The notes beneath the pieces are model-generated. The model ran no database searches, was not told where the DNA came from, and worked only from the letters and a program-made list of their open reading frames with translations. A program made the position numbers and the translations under genes. This document shows, in pieces, positions 17,744 through 27,677 of a DNA stretch of 64,000 bases. Every line of letters begins with the position of its first letter. The first letter of the stretch is position 1. This stretch comes from Bacillus sp. cl95 (GTDB lineage Bacteria; Bacillota; Bacilli; Bacillales; Cytobacillaceae), in assembly GCF_900115925.1 (NCBI RefSeq), contig NZ_FOYF01000001.1:991680-1055679 (forward strand). Reading direction: 5' to 3'.

Positions 17744-18508
17744 TTATTTTTCCCCTGCAACAAATTTTGCAATCTTGGCTGAGATGCTTCTTGGCATAAA
17801 TTTAGCTGCAATTGCTCCAACCTTATTCATACCACCTGTAATCATTACACGATTTCCATTCATTAACGCTGCATAACCTTGCTTCGCAACTACCTCCGAT
17901 GACATTGCCTTACTAAACATTTTTGTTTTTTCTACATTTGCAACCGAACCAAAGTTAGTTTTAGTTGCACCAGGGCAGAGCGTTGTGACAGTCACACCGG
18001 AACCTGACAGTTCTTCGACAAGTGCTTCTGAGAATGAAAGTACATAGGCTTTGGTTGCATAATAGACGGCCATCATCGGACCAGGCTGAAATGCTGCTGT
18101 ACTGGCAACATTCATGATTCTTCCACTTTTTCGTTGCTTCATTTGTGGCAGGAAATAATAGGTTAATTCTGTTAATGCTGTTACATTTAATTGAATCATA
18201 TTTGATTGTTTTTGGATATCCAGACGATCAAATTCACCTAATAAACCAAAGCCTGCATTGTTCACAAGCACATCAATTTCAATACCATTATTCTCTACTG
18301 CAGTGAAAACATCGAGTGCAGCACTAGGTTCACCTAAATCTTTTGTAATCACAGTGATTTTCGTATAGGGATATTCCTTTTGAATTTGTCTCATTATATT
18401 TTCGTTTCTAGCGACAAGAACCAGATCGTATCCATCAGCGGCGAATAATTTCACAAACTCGTATCCTAATCCACTTGTTGCACCCGTAATTAATACTGTT
18501 TTTTTCAT
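17744..18508 (-). CDS. short-chain dehydrogenase/reductase
   Basis: 254 residues of classical SDR: cofactor motif TGATSGLGYEFV, NNAGFGLLGEF, catalytic Ser in NVASTAAF, and YYATKAYVLSF (YxxxK). Resembles DltE/YqjQ-like SDRs of unknown substrate. The Tyr/Lys pair and Ser are intact. First gene of the probable SDR-ArsR-ALDH-epimerase operon; GAGGTC precedes ATG 18508, and a perfect palindrome lies 27 bases further upstream. Confidence 0.85.
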   Translation of the reverse strand: MKKTVLITGATSGLGYEFVKLFAADGYDLVLVARNENIMRQIQKEYPYTKITVITKDLGEPSAALDVFTAVENNGIEIDVLVNNAGFGLLGEFDRLDIQKQSNMIQLNVTALTELTYYFLPQMKQRKSGRIMNVASTAAFQPGPMMAVYYATKAYVLSFSEALVEELSGSGVTVTTLCPGATKTNFGSVANVEKTKMFSKAMSSEVVAKQGYAALMNGNRVMITGGMNKVGAIAAKFMPRSISAKIAKFVAGEK

Positions 18509-18534
18509 TTTGACCTCCAGGAAGAAATTTTTAT

Positions 18535-18554
18535 ATGTTTAAGCGTTTAAACAT
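18535..18554. promoter_or_regulatory. candidate ArsR operator
   Basis: ATGTTTAA-GCGT-TTAAACAT, a perfect 8-bp inverted repeat with a 4-base spacer, typical in size for ArsR-family operators, immediately upstream of the first gene of the operon. Confidence 0.7.
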
Positions 18555-18665
18555 ATAATAATTACTTTTCCTTAAGAAGTCAATGTTCTATCATTCTAAG
18601 GTATATTCTGTTAGTTTTTGAAAAAGAAGCAGATACTATGAATATTGAGCTTTAACATAGATTCC

Positions 18666-18695
18666 ATAAAAAAATCTCCCCATTATAGAGGAGAT
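18666..18695 (-). terminator. terminator of the amino-acid ABC operon
   Basis: Minus-strand ATCTCC / GGAGAT stem followed by seven T. Confidence 0.8.
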
Positions 18696-18715
18696 AGTAT
18701 AATAACGTTTAAATC

Positions 18716-19462
18716 CTACTTTAAACTCCGATTCAGGAAAGCCTTAGTTCGCTCATTCTTAGGGTTGGTAAACAGTTCCTCCGGATGATCTGATTCAATA
18801 ATCTCTCCGTTATCCATGAAAACCACTCTATTCGCTACTTCCCTTGCAAACCCCATTTCATGAGTTACGACAATCATTGTCATTTTTTCTTCTGCTAATT
18901 GCTTCATTACTTGCAAAACCTCGCCAGTCAATTCGGGATCCAAGGCAGATGTTGGCTCATCGAACAATAGGATTTCTGGATTCATCATAAGAGCACGTGC
19001 AATTGCTACCCTTTGCTTTTGACCACCAGAGAGATTCTTAGGGTAGGATGATGCCCAGTTTGTTAATCCGATTTTCCCCAAAATGTCAGTGCTTTGCTTA
19101 TGAATATCTTCATTTAACGTTTTCTTAAGCATCTTTGGAGCGAGTTCCAGATTCTCTTTTACAGTGAGATGGGGAAAAAGGTTAAAGTGCTGGAAAACCA
19201 TGCCCATTTTAGAGGCAATTTGCTTTAACTCCTGTGGATTTGAATACAGCCCATCCTTCACCAAATAATTACCATCTATGCAAATGCTACCGGCATCGAT
19301 TGTCTCAAGATGTACAAGGCTTCGGAGCATTGTACTCTTTCCCGATCCAGAAGGTCCAATTACTGCCACCACATCGTTTTTTTGAACATCAAATGTAATT
19401 TGTTTTAGAACATCCAAACTGCCAAATGATTTTTTGAGATTTGAGATTTGTATGATCGACAT
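18716..19462 (-). CDS. polar amino-acid ABC transporter ATP-binding protein
   Basis: 248 residues from ATG 19462 (AAGGAG eight bases upstream; GTG 19471 is too close). Walker [11 protein letters not shown]-loop [13 protein letters not shown], signature [15 protein letters not shown], Walker [13 protein letters not shown], and H-switch VVTHEMGFA, as in GlnQ/TcyC-type ATPases. Powers uptake by the permease and lipoprotein encoded immediately upstream. Last gene of the operon. Confidence 0.93.
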   Translation of the reverse strand: MSIIQISNLKKSFGSLDVLKQITFDVQKNDVVAVIGPSGSGKSTMLRSLVHLETIDAGSICIDGNYLVKDGLYSNPQELKQIASKMGMVFQHFNLFPHLTVKENLELAPKMLKKTLNEDIHKQSTDILGKIGLTNWASSYPKNLSGGQKQRVAIARALMMNPEILLFDEPTSALDPELTGEVLQVMKQLAEEKMTMIVVTHEMGFAREVANRVVFMDNGEIIESDHPEELFTNPKNERTKAFLNRSLK

Positions 19463-19477
19463 ATTACTCACTCCTTT

Positions 19478-20137
19478 CTATTCAAATTTGAACCGCTTCT
19501 CGAGCCACTTAAAGAAAATGGTTAAGGCAATCGTCATCACTAAATAAATGATTCCCGCTACGAAAAATGGCATAATCGTAAAATCTCTATTAACAGCGGT
19601 CTGTGCGTAGTGTAATAACTCAGGTACCGCTACAGCATATAGAAGTGCTGTATCTTTTACCAAGGTCACAGACTCATTTGCCACTGCCGGAAGGGCAACG
19701 CGGAACATCTGTGGCAAAATGACGCGTGTCATTGTCTGCCATTTATTTAGACCGAGTACTTGGGATGCTTCATATTGACCTTTATCAATAGCCAAAAGGC
19801 CACCGCGAAAAATCTCTGCAAAATAAGCTGCATAGTTCAATATGAACCCAAGGCAAGCTGCAACAAAACGATCAAGGACCATATATTCCCCAATCACAGG
19901 GATCATCGGAAGTCCGAAACAAATAAACAATAATTGGAGCAATAGTGGCGTTCCACGCATCACATATATATAACCTTGAGCCAGCCCCGATAATGCCTTG
20001 AATCGGCTTCCCACTGCTAGTGTCAACACTAGTCCAAGAGGAATGGACACGATAATCGCAACGAAGAACAATAGAACGGTCATCTGTGCGCCGTCAAGCA
20101 TTGGCATTAATATAGATGTTAGATAATCAATTGACAT
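19478..20137 (-). CDS. polar amino-acid ABC transporter permease
   Basis: 219 residues with about five membrane helices and the conserved EAA loop (YEASQVLGLNKWQTMTRVILPQMFRVALP) of the HisM/GlnP family; N-terminal VMRGTPLLLQLLF is a family hallmark. A homodimeric or single-gene permease is implied because no second permease is present. GGAGG before ATG 20137. The ATPase starts 15 bases downstream. Confidence 0.92.
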   Translation of the reverse strand: MSIDYLTSILMPMLDGAQMTVLLFFVAIIVSIPLGLVLTLAVGSRFKALSGLAQGYIYVMRGTPLLLQLLFICFGLPMIPVIGEYMVLDRFVAACLGFILNYAAYFAEIFRGGLLAIDKGQYEASQVLGLNKWQTMTRVILPQMFRVALPAVANESVTLVKDTALLYAVAVPELLHYAQTAVNRDFTIMPFFVAGIIYLVMTIALTIFFKWLEKRFKFE

Positions 20138-20149
20138 AGAAGTTCCTCC

Positions 20150-20188
20150 AAAAACAAAACAGGCTTCCCGTAAAGGAAATCCTGTTTT
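20150..20188 (-). terminator. hairpin between binding protein and permease genes
   Basis: AAAACAGG...CCTGTTTT stem with a T-rich 3' side. It probably lets the binding protein be made in excess over the membrane parts by partial termination or mRNA stabilisation. Confidence 0.65.
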
Positions 20189-20203
20189 GCCCTATATTCC
20201 GTA

Positions 20204-20977
20204 CTATTTTAAAACTTTATCTTCGCCAAACCATTTTTCCGAAATCTTAGCTGCAGTTCCGTTTTCGTTGATTTCATCTAGAGCTTTTTGAAGTTCCTCA
20301 AGCAATTCCTCATTGCCTTTTTTCACGCCAATTCCGTATTCTTCTGGAGCAAGAGACTCATCAAGTACTTTAAATGCCTCTTTTTCTTTCGTCATGTAAT
20401 AGTTTATGACAATTTCATCAATGACCACTGCATCCAAACGACCGCTCTTCAGATCATTCAAAGCGAGAACATTATCGGAAAACTCCGTAACTGTTTCTAC
20501 TTTGGATTTGATTGGTGCAGCATTCAAAGCATCTGCCGCCGATGAAAGCGACTGAAGACCTACTACTTTGCCTTCCAAGTCATTTAATTTTGCAATTTTA
20601 GAATCAGCCAATGTTACAACAACTTGTGCATTTTTTAGGTAAGGCTTTGTGAAAAGGACTTTCTCTTTACGCTCATCCGTAATAGTGTAACCGTTCCAAA
20701 TGAGGTCAATTCTTCCACTGCTTAACTCAGATTCTTTCGTTTTCCAATCAATCGGTTGGAATTTAACCTTTTTACCCATCTTTTCTGCTGCCGCTTTTGC
20801 ATAGTCGATATCAAACCCAACAATTTCATTTTGTTCATCTCTAAAGCCCATTGGTGCAAACTTATCGTCAATACCAATAACAAGCGTATTATCTTCTTTT
20901 TCTGTGGACTTCGAGCATCCAGTTACAATCGCAAATAAACCTACTATTATAAGAATAAAAGTTGCTAAACGTTTCAT
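20204..20977 (-). CDS. amino-acid ABC transporter substrate-binding lipoprotein
   Basis: 257 residues. Lipoprotein signal MKRLATFILIIVGLFAIVTGC with cysteine 21 as the lipidated residue, then the family-3 solute-binding fold (LVIGIDDKFAPMGFRDEQNEIVGFDIDYA, DLIWNGYTITDERKEKVLFTKPY, LEGKVVGLQSLSSA, YGIGVKKGN). The family binds polar amino acids such as glutamine, arginine or cystine; the exact ligand cannot be read. ATG 20977 is chosen because GGTGG lies nine bases upstream and the signal peptide begins there. First gene of the operon. Confidence 0.92.
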   Translation of the reverse strand: MKRLATFILIIVGLFAIVTGCSKSTEKEDNTLVIGIDDKFAPMGFRDEQNEIVGFDIDYAKAAAEKMGKKVKFQPIDWKTKESELSSGRIDLIWNGYTITDERKEKVLFTKPYLKNAQVVVTLADSKIAKLNDLEGKVVGLQSLSSAADALNAAPIKSKVETVTEFSDNVLALNDLKSGRLDAVVIDEIVINYYMTKEKEAFKVLDESLAPEEYGIGVKKGNEELLEELQKALDEINENGTAAKISEKWFGEDKVLK

Positions 20978-21161
20978 GTTATGATTACCACCTTTTGTAT
21001 TTATCATTTTACTTTAGTGCGTTACCATATTATCACACTAGCACATTATAACAATATAATTTGTGATTTACAATGTTCCTTATTAGAAAAAATAAAAAAA
21101 GCCATATTCCAATTTAAGGAATACAGCTCGGTTAATAAACTTTCTATAAGGACAACTTTCA

Positions 21162-21647
21162 TTAAATATTTATTGTTGATTTGAACTCTAGACCTTTTTT
21201 ATTCATTAAATATCGGAGTCCTGTTCTAAACGTGGCATGGGTATTCAGTTTCTTAGCATCGACTCCCGCTTGGACCAACCCTTGAGAAAATTGAGGTGAA
21301 AATCCTACAAAGATTGTTTCGACACCCATTAATTTTAATGAAGTTTTTATTTGGAAAAGCCCATGACTTAATTGGCTAATCCCTATCGCATCCACTTCAT
21401 CGACACTAATCCCTGTAAAATCAATCAGAACGGTATCGGCATTTTGATTCTGTATATTAAGAAGGATGATATTTTGAATTCTGCTAAATCGTTGTGTCGT
21501 TAATTTCCCCATTAAAGGAACTAATATGGTATTAGGTATAATTGAAGGAATGACCGGTGCTGAAAGTTCATCGATTAACTTCTCATAATCCTTAATCTTC
21601 TCTTTCAGTATAGCATTCTCCCTTTTTAGTTCATCCATTTCTTGCAT
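21162..21647 (-). CDS. STAS-domain protein, RsbR/RsbS-like
   Basis: 161 residues: an N-terminal coiled coil (MDELKRENAILKEKIKDYEKLIDEL), then SAPVIPSIIPNTILVPLMGKL as in RsbR C-terminal domains, and a complete STAS fold with DFTGISVDEVDAIGISQL and FVGFSPQFSQGLVQAG. RsbR paralogues form the stressosome that controls SigB. This one lacks the non-haem globin domain, so it would be a minimal, sensor-less paralogue or act in another partner-switching pathway. No kinase or phosphatase is adjacent. GGAGGGGGAG precedes the start. Confidence 0.75.
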   Translation of the reverse strand: MQEMDELKRENAILKEKIKDYEKLIDELSAPVIPSIIPNTILVPLMGKLTTQRFSRIQNIILLNIQNQNADTVLIDFTGISVDEVDAIGISQLSHGLFQIKTSLKLMGVETIFVGFSPQFSQGLVQAGVDAKKLNTHATFRTGLRYLMNKKGLEFKSTINI

Positions 21648-21693
21648 GAATGTTACTCCCCCTCCAACAGAAAGATTTGTTGTTTTTTTATAT

Positions 21694-22095
21694 GGCTGTT
21701 TTCATAAACTTTGTTGCTATTAGATTGTAGTGGTTGATTTCCGCTCCAGGATGCTCGCTTTCCGCGTTACGAATTATGAAAAAGCACTAAAGCCTGCTTT
21801 TTCATGGACAAATTCGTCTTGGGCGTGCGGTGAGCCTCCTCGGCGCATTCGCGCCTGCGGGGTCTCACCTGTCCCGCTAATCCCGCAGGACATTGGTTGA
21901 CTTCCTCGAATAAACCCACGCACGAAGGAAAGGCGGTAGCACAAGGAAAGCTTCCAGGAATTCACATCGCACGAAATGATGCGAAAGCATCATGAGGATT
22001 TTCGAGGAGTCTCGCACCTTCCGCTCCAATCAACTTCATTATTGGCTTGTTTTCACAAAACTGATTAATAAACAACAATCTTTTAGAAAAGAGCC
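21694..22095. repeat. MITE-like inverted-repeat element, copy C
   Basis: About 400 bp bounded by GGCTGTTTTC and GAAAAGAGCC; inner borders GTTGATTTCCGCTCCAGG and TTCCGCTCCAATCAAC. It shares most of its centre with copy A, and its outer tips (GGCTGTTTTCATAAACTTTG) with the element at 39189-39370. No gene seen in 21660-22180. Confidence 0.8.
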
Positions 22096-22183
22096 TTTTA
22101 TATTCAATCCATTAAGCATGTTAGTAATATAGATTTATACCTTCTAAAATTTTACTGTAGTTAGGTTAAGCATTTTCGAATAA

Positions 22184-22217
22184 GAAAAAGACCGACAGGC
22201 GTGTTGCTTGTCGGTCT
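22184..22217 (-). terminator. terminator after the MscS-family gene
   Basis: AGACCGACA / TGTCGGTCT stem with a T5 tract on the minus strand. Confidence 0.85.
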
Positions 22218-22290
22218 GGTAAAGTAATTCTTCTATATCTCACTAACCAGTTATTTTCCGATTAGCTACTTCTTTAATTAACCCTTTAGT

Positions 22291-23406
22291 TTAATCAAGA
22301 GATCCCATTGTTTGAAATAATTCACTTGATTGTGGTTTTACGTAAATGGTTCGACTTGGGAAAGCGACTTCTACTCCCTCTTCCTCTAAAATCCCCATGA
22401 TTTCTAGGTTAATTTCATGTTTGATTTTAACGTGGTCTGCCCATACCGTTGTATTGGTGAAGAAATATAACAGAATATCAAGACTACTGTCATTATAATG
22501 ATCGAATGCCACCATTATCGTATCTTGATGAACTTCATCATGAGTTTTTAACATTTGTTCAATTCGATGAACGACTCTTGTAATTTGATCTTTGGTAGTT
22601 TGATAGTTAACGCCTAAGTGAAAATTGATTCGTCGTTTACCCATACGGCTCCAATTGGTAATCGGTTCGTTTGCAAGGGTTGAATTTGGAACAGTAACGA
22701 GTGCTTGACTAAAAGTTCTAATCTTTGTGCTTCGAAAGTTAATATCTTCTACTGTTCCCTCTACGCTAGGTGTTAAGATCCAGTCTCCAACCGTAAAAGG
22801 TTTCTCCGTTACAATGACAATTCCGCCTATTAAGTTACCTACGGCTTCTTTTGCAGCTAAAGCAAAGGCGAGCCCTCCTAAACCAAGACCTGCGACCAAG
22901 CCATTTACGTCATAATCGAATTCCTGACCGATAATACTGATACTAATCGCAATCAGGATGACACGGATTGTTCTTGAAATGAAAGGAAGTAGAATTAAAT
23001 CAATTTTATTGTTCATCTTTTGGTTCACACTGACCAAAATCCCCGTAGTAGGAGAAGACAAATTAAACAATCCCCATGTAATCAAAATAATGACCATAGA
23101 ACGTAAGAATTTTAAGAATAACGAATTGTGTTGTTCAATGAAAGGGAAATAATCCATCGCAACATACAAACCTAATATAATAAACGCCCATCCTAAAGGG
23201 CGTTCAAAGCTTAAACAGATTTTTGTGAAGAAATCTGTTGGTGCTTTTTTGAAAATCTTTAAGATTAACTGAAACACATATTTAGTAAATATGTTTCTAA
23301 AAAGAATAAACACAGCCAAGATTCCAATAGAAATCCCTAAGTTCTTTAACGTTTCATATTCTAATCCAAACGTTAAGAAAGCCATGACATATGTATCTTT
23401 AAACAT
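22291..23406 (-). CDS. mechanosensitive channel, MscS family
   Basis: 371 residues. Five hydrophobic segments in the first ~190 residues, then the pore helix and beta domain of MscS: GLVAGLGLGGLAFALAAKEAVGNLIGGIVIVTEKPFTVGDWI, VEGTVEDINFRSTKIRT, and VPNSTLANEPITNWSRMGKRR. Extra N-terminal helices make it a YnaI/YbdG-like or YhdY-like member rather than the minimal MscS. It releases solutes on membrane tension. GAGG before ATG 23406; monocistronic. Confidence 0.9.
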   Translation of the reverse strand: MFKDTYVMAFLTFGLEYETLKNLGISIGILAVFILFRNIFTKYVFQLILKIFKKAPTDFFTKICLSFERPLGWAFIILGLYVAMDYFPFIEQHNSLFLKFLRSMVIILITWGLFNLSSPTTGILVSVNQKMNNKIDLILLPFISRTIRVILIAISISIIGQEFDYDVNGLVAGLGLGGLAFALAAKEAVGNLIGGIVIVTEKPFTVGDWILTPSVEGTVEDINFRSTKIRTFSQALVTVPNSTLANEPITNWSRMGKRRINFHLGVNYQTTKDQITRVVHRIEQMLKTHDEVHQDTIMVAFDHYNDSSLDILLYFFTNTTVWADHVKIKHEINLEIMGILEEEGVEVAFPSRTIYVKPQSSELFQTMGSLD

Positions 23407-23751
23407 TTTATTACCTCACTTTTACTTTACTATTCTATAGATGCAATATAAGGCCGACATGAAAAAAGCTCATAACACCTGCTTTTTAAACTATTGCATC
23501 CACATATAATAACTTCTTCGAATAGATATTTAAATACTGCTAAAGTCATGGATTTTAGGATTTAAAAGAACCATCTTATTCCTATAGCTTCACCAGAATC
23601 TGATTTACATTTAGTTGTTGACTATACTAGGAATGACCATTATTTTTTTTAGGTTAAAAATTCAATAAATCTCAAAATTTGTAATGTGTTAGCGCGTATG
23701 TAATGGTATAATTTTCCTAGTTTGATAAATATGTATATTCGGAGGTTATTT
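23407..23751. other. 345-base gap upstream of the RND gene
   Basis: No gene seen. A possible promoter for the RND gene reads TTGACT, 17 bases, TATTTT near 23622-23650 (+ strand). Confidence 0.35.
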
Positions 23752-26700
23752 ATGACATGGTTTACAAAATGGGCGCTACGAAATAAAGCGGCTTTAGCTT
23801 TTTCTGTAATCGCCTCAATGGTTTTTGGAATTATTAGCTATTTCAACATCCCAATGGAACTTATGCCGGAAGCAGATCAACCATATGTAACGGTATCAGT
23901 AGTCGGAAACGGTATTGACGCTGTCACCATGGATGAACAAGTAACAAAACCTATTGAAAAGTCACTTGCAGGAGTAAAAGGAAAACGCGATGTACTTTCG
24001 GAAACCGGAAACAATTTTACGCAAATGACATTGACTTTTGAATCGAATACAAACTTAAAGGAAGCAAAACAACAAGTACAAGAGGCTGTCTCTACTGTTA
24101 ATTTACCTGTTGGTGTAATGAAGCCATTTGTTGTACTCTTGAACACCTCACAAATACCAGTGGTATATACTGGTTTAACGTTTGAAAAAGAGATTAGTAA
24201 TAAGGAATTGAACCTTGTTGAAAATGACATTCTTCCAAAGTTCAAACAAATAAAAGGTGTAGGAAATGTCATGACGTATGGGGGAAAAAACCAACAAGTC
24301 TTAATCAAATTAGACATGAAAAAATTAACGAATTCCCAAATCCCACTTCAAAATGTTTATACACTTTTACAAGGAAGAAATGCATCTGTCGCCGTGGGGG
24401 AACAGACACTCAACAATGAAGCAACTAGCATCATTGTAACTGGTAAGATCGAAAAAATAGAAGATCTAAAAAATCTACAGATTAACGCCAGCACAAAGCT
24501 ACAAGATGTAGCTGAAGTTACATTGGAAAAAGATACACAAAGCATTGTACATATGAATGGCAAAGACTTCATTCAAATTGTTGTACAAAAAGATTCAACA
24601 TCCAACGCAGTATCAGTTGGAACTCAAGTAGACGAATTAGCAAAGGAAATAAATAAGGAATATAAAGGTACGCTGAAAGCAACAGTATTTATTAACTTGG
24701 CAGATACTGTTTTAGACTCCATTAACTCGATGACACGTGAAGTATTAATTGGAGCTCTATTTGCAACGCTTATTATTTTATTGTTCTTGCGCAGTTTCCG
24801 AATGACGCTGATTACAATCATCAGTATTCCGCTTTCTCTATGTATTACGATGTTGTTACTATCGTTTTTCGGCGTAACGTTAAACATTTTGACACTAGGT
24901 GGTATTGCAGTTTCTGTCGGACGACTAGTGGATGATAGTATCGTAGTTGTTGAAAATATCTACCGAAGAAAAACTGGAAATGAATTAACACCTGAATTTC
25001 TAATTAGTGCGGTAAAAGAGGTTTCAGCAGCCATTACATCTTCTACACTCACAACCGTAGCGGTTTTCCTACCAATGGGACTTGTCTCAGGAGGTCTAAG
25101 GGATATTGTATTGCCTTTTGCCATAACGATTTCTTGTTCATTGCTTGCTTCACTTTTTGTCTCACTTACGGTCGTACCGGTTTTGAGTGCAAGAATGATG
25201 AAAAACGTGAAGATAAAGGATCATAAGCAAAGCACATTTTATCCATCGGTACTTCGCTGGAGCTTGAATCATAAATGGCTGCCTATCCTTTTGTCACTCG
25301 TAGTGGTCGGAGGCTCTGTTGGTTTATTTGTTTCAATGCCAAAAGGTTCAGTCGATCAATCAGACAGCGCGTACATCACCGTTTTGCTTCGTTATAAGAA
25401 TGGCACGCCATTTGAAGAAGTAAAAAGTGGATTAACGAAAATGGAAGGCATTTTAGCTAAGGAAAAAGGCGTTAAAAACCACATCGTTCAAGTTGGTAAC
25501 AATGCTGATGCGGCTCAATTCGGTGAGCTTCAAGACAGCAACCAAATTCAGTTCATGGTATTCCTTGATGAAGATGTAAATTCCTCAACAATTGTAAAAG
25601 ATATCCGTAAACATAAGGAAGAATTCGATGGTGCGGTTCTTACTGCAGATACAGCCGGTTTAATGGGCCCGAACACAACAACGGTATCCGTTGACGTGCT
25701 TGGCGATGATGAAGCGAAAATTGAAAAGGCAGCAAACATAGTCGAGAAGAAACTAAAATCAATTGAAGGCGTACTAAAAGTTGAAAATAATGATGAAAAT
25801 ACAAAACCAACTGTAAGAATAACGGTAGATTCGAAATTAGTAAACGCCGAAGAAATTGCACAATCTATTGGCGCAATGCTTAAGCCAGCCATCATCGGCA
25901 ACATGAAAATAGATGGCCGGACGACTACAGTAAAACTTGGTGCTTTAAAAGAAGTAAGTAATTCAAAAGACTTAGAAGACTTACAAATTATGTTACCAAA
26001 TGGAATGACAGCTTTATCTGAAATTGCGAAGATTGAAGATGTAAAAGAGCCTGGAACCATTTACTCAAAAAATGGCCACAATTATCTTCAAGTCAGCGCA
26101 GCCGTGGATCCAGAAAAAATGGGTGACGTCACAGGAGCGATTCAAAAAGAACTAGTAATGTGGAAAAATGATCATACATTTGGGGATGGGACTACAGCTG
26201 AGATTACCGGATCATCTATGCAGTCGACAGATGATTTAATGGAACTTGGAAAAATGGCGTTGTTCTCTATCGGATTGGTTTTCTTAATTCTACTAATTAC
26301 CTTAAAATCTTTCCGAGCGAGTATCGCAATTTTGTTTTCTCTGCCACTTGCAGCAATCGGATCTCTATTAGGACTTGTCATCTCAAAATCAAGTATCGAT
26401 GTTTCTGCCGGAATCGGCATGCTGATGCTCATTGGTATTGTGGTGACAAATGCGATTGTGTTAGTTGACCGCATTCGTCATAATGAAGAAAAAATGAATA
26501 TCCGTGAAGCAATTATTGAAGCAGGTATCGTAAGACTTCGTCCAATTTTAATGACAGCACTTGCGACCGTTTTCGCGATGGTGCCGCTTCTTTTCGCGAA
26601 CGAATCCGGTATGAGTATGAATCTTGTTTCAAAAGGTTTAGCCGTTGTGGTAATTTCCGGTTTAACTTTATCCACTCTATTAACACTTATTGTGATTCCA

Positions 26701-26793
26701 ACTTTTTACGAACTGTTTCACTTTAAGAAAGCAAAAAAACAGAGACAAAATGCGGTAAAGGGCAAGACAACAGAAAATCCTATCTCTTATTAA
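23752..26793 (+). CDS. RND-family efflux transporter (AcrB/SwrC type)
   Basis: 1013 residues from ATG 23752 (GGAGG upstream); the longer frame to 23722 lacks a binding site. Classical RND layout: TM1 (AALAFSVIASMVFGIISYF), first porter loop, TM2-6 with GRLVDDSIVVVENIYRR, second porter loop, TM8-12 with LIGIVVTNAIVLVDRIRHNE. Acidic residues of the proton relay in TM4 (VDDSIVVVEN) are present. Gram-positive RND pumps such as SwrC export lipopeptides and antimicrobials. No membrane fusion protein or regulator is adjacent. Confidence 0.9.
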   Translation: MTWFTKWALRNKAALAFSVIASMVFGIISYFNIPMELMPEADQPYVTVSVVGNGIDAVTMDEQVTKPIEKSLAGVKGKRDVLSETGNNFTQMTLTFESNTNLKEAKQQVQEAVSTVNLPVGVMKPFVVLLNTSQIPVVYTGLTFEKEISNKELNLVENDILPKFKQIKGVGNVMTYGGKNQQVLIKLDMKKLTNSQIPLQNVYTLLQGRNASVAVGEQTLNNEATSIIVTGKIEKIEDLKNLQINASTKLQDVAEVTLEKDTQSIVHMNGKDFIQIVVQKDSTSNAVSVGTQVDELAKEINKEYKGTLKATVFINLADTVLDSINSMTREVLIGALFATLIILLFLRSFRMTLITIISIPLSLCITMLLLSFFGVTLNILTLGGIAVSVGRLVDDSIVVVENIYRRKTGNELTPEFLISAVKEVSAAITSSTLTTVAVFLPMGLVSGGLRDIVLPFAITISCSLLASLFVSLTVVPVLSARMMKNVKIKDHKQSTFYPSVLRWSLNHKWLPILLSLVVVGGSVGLFVSMPKGSVDQSDSAYITVLLRYKNGTPFEEVKSGLTKMEGILAKEKGVKNHIVQVGNNADAAQFGELQDSNQIQFMVFLDEDVNSSTIVKDIRKHKEEFDGAVLTADTAGLMGPNTTTVSVDVLGDDEAKIEKAANIVEKKLKSIEGVLKVENNDENTKPTVRITVDSKLVNAEEIAQSIGAMLKPAIIGNMKIDGRTTTVKLGALKEVSNSKDLEDLQIMLPNGMTALSEIAKIEDVKEPGTIYSKNGHNYLQVSAAVDPEKMGDVTGAIQKELVMWKNDHTFGDGTTAEITGSSMQSTDDLMELGKMALFSIGLVFLILLITLKSFRASIAILFSLPLAAIGSLLGLVISKSSIDVSAGIGMLMLIGIVVTNAIVLVDRIRHNEEKMNIREAIIEAGIVRLRPILMTALATVFAMVPLLFANESGMSMNLVSKGLAVVVISGLTLSTLLTLIVIPTFYELFHFKKAKKQRQNAVKGKTTENPISY

Positions 26794-26829
26794 AAGATAA
26801 AAGGAAATTAAACATTAAGATGACGTTAA

Positions 26830-26858
26830 AAACAGCAAATCTAGGTTTGCTGTTTTTT
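26830..26858 (+). terminator. terminator after the RND gene
   Basis: AACAGCAAA / TTTGCTGTT stem with a 6-base loop and T6. Confidence 0.9.
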
Positions 26859-26969
26859 CGTTGTTATTGACATTTATAAGAAAATTTTAAGTGTGGAACA
26901 AAATGAATGCTGACCGATAATACAACAAGAGCCTTATATCTTCTTTTTATTCGCATTGCGAGACTACTG

Positions 26970-27677
26970 TTAACATCTTACATATTTGCGTTTAAAACCA
27001 AGCTGCCCACTATCTACTCCCTTTTGAATTCTTTCAGAAGCGAGTAGATACTTACTTTTTTTCTTTTCCTGATTTACTTCTACTGGGCCTACAGTCTTTG
27101 CGATCTCGACCGCCTTTTCATGAAGCGGCAAAAATGATATCCCCACCGTGTAAATAAAACTATTCATAGCATATTTAGTTCGTTCTGGAGAATGATGAAT
27201 CGTATTTTCTACATTTTCAAGCATATTGGCAATCTTGCTTACAGAAAATTCACCGTCCGGGCGATTACCCAAAAGCCAGCAGTAACAACTCCAGCCTGCT
27301 GACATTCTCAGTTCCTCACCGCTAGCAATCCATTTATCAGCAACGTCTTGTGCAATATCAGTTTCAGCTAAAGTTACTGCAACCACATAATCGGACAACA
27401 TATAAAAATACGCCGCATCCATCCACCGCTCAAAATCCGCCTCAGTCATTGCTTTTGGGTCTGCAATAATGCCTGCAAAGTACATGGCGTCGTAGTTCCC
27501 TGTCGCGTAAAGCTGCTCAGCCAATGGTTGATTTATTTTGATTTTCTTGGCGATTGGCTTCATAGCGCCTGTAGCCACTCCAAAAAGCGGCTCCTGCGCG
27601 CCATTGGATATGTAAATTTTCTTGGTTCGTTCCTTGCCCAGAGCTTCAAGTTCCTGCATAACCATTTGTAAATTCAT
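26970..27677 (-). CDS. AlkD-like DNA alkylation repair protein
   Basis: 235 residues of helical repeats typical of the DNA alkylation repair (AlkC/AlkD, PF08713) superfamily: VMQELEALGKERTKKIYISNGAQEPLFGV, ATGNYDAMYFAGIIADPKAMTEADFERW, and SDYVVAVTLAETDIAQDVADKWIASGEELRMSAGWSCYCWL. AlkD removes alkylated bases; this subgroup is divergent and lacks biochemical proof, so glycosylase activity is inferred. AAGGAAG before ATG 27677. No terminator is obvious. Confidence 0.75.
   Translation of the reverse strand: MNLQMVMQELEALGKERTKKIYISNGAQEPLFGVATGAMKPIAKKIKINQPLAEQLYATGNYDAMYFAGIIADPKAMTEADFERWMDAAYFYMLSDYVVAVTLAETDIAQDVADKWIASGEELRMSAGWSCYCWLLGNRPDGEFSVSKIANMLENVENTIHHSPERTKYAMNSFIYTVGISFLPLHEKAVEIAKTVGPVEVNQEKKKSKYLLASERIQKGVDSGQLGFKRKYVRC

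Noticed and set aside
25548..26060. 170-codon antisense frame inside the RND gene
   Set aside because: Shadow of a real 1013-residue gene; composition (Ser/Phe-rich) fits an antisense reading.
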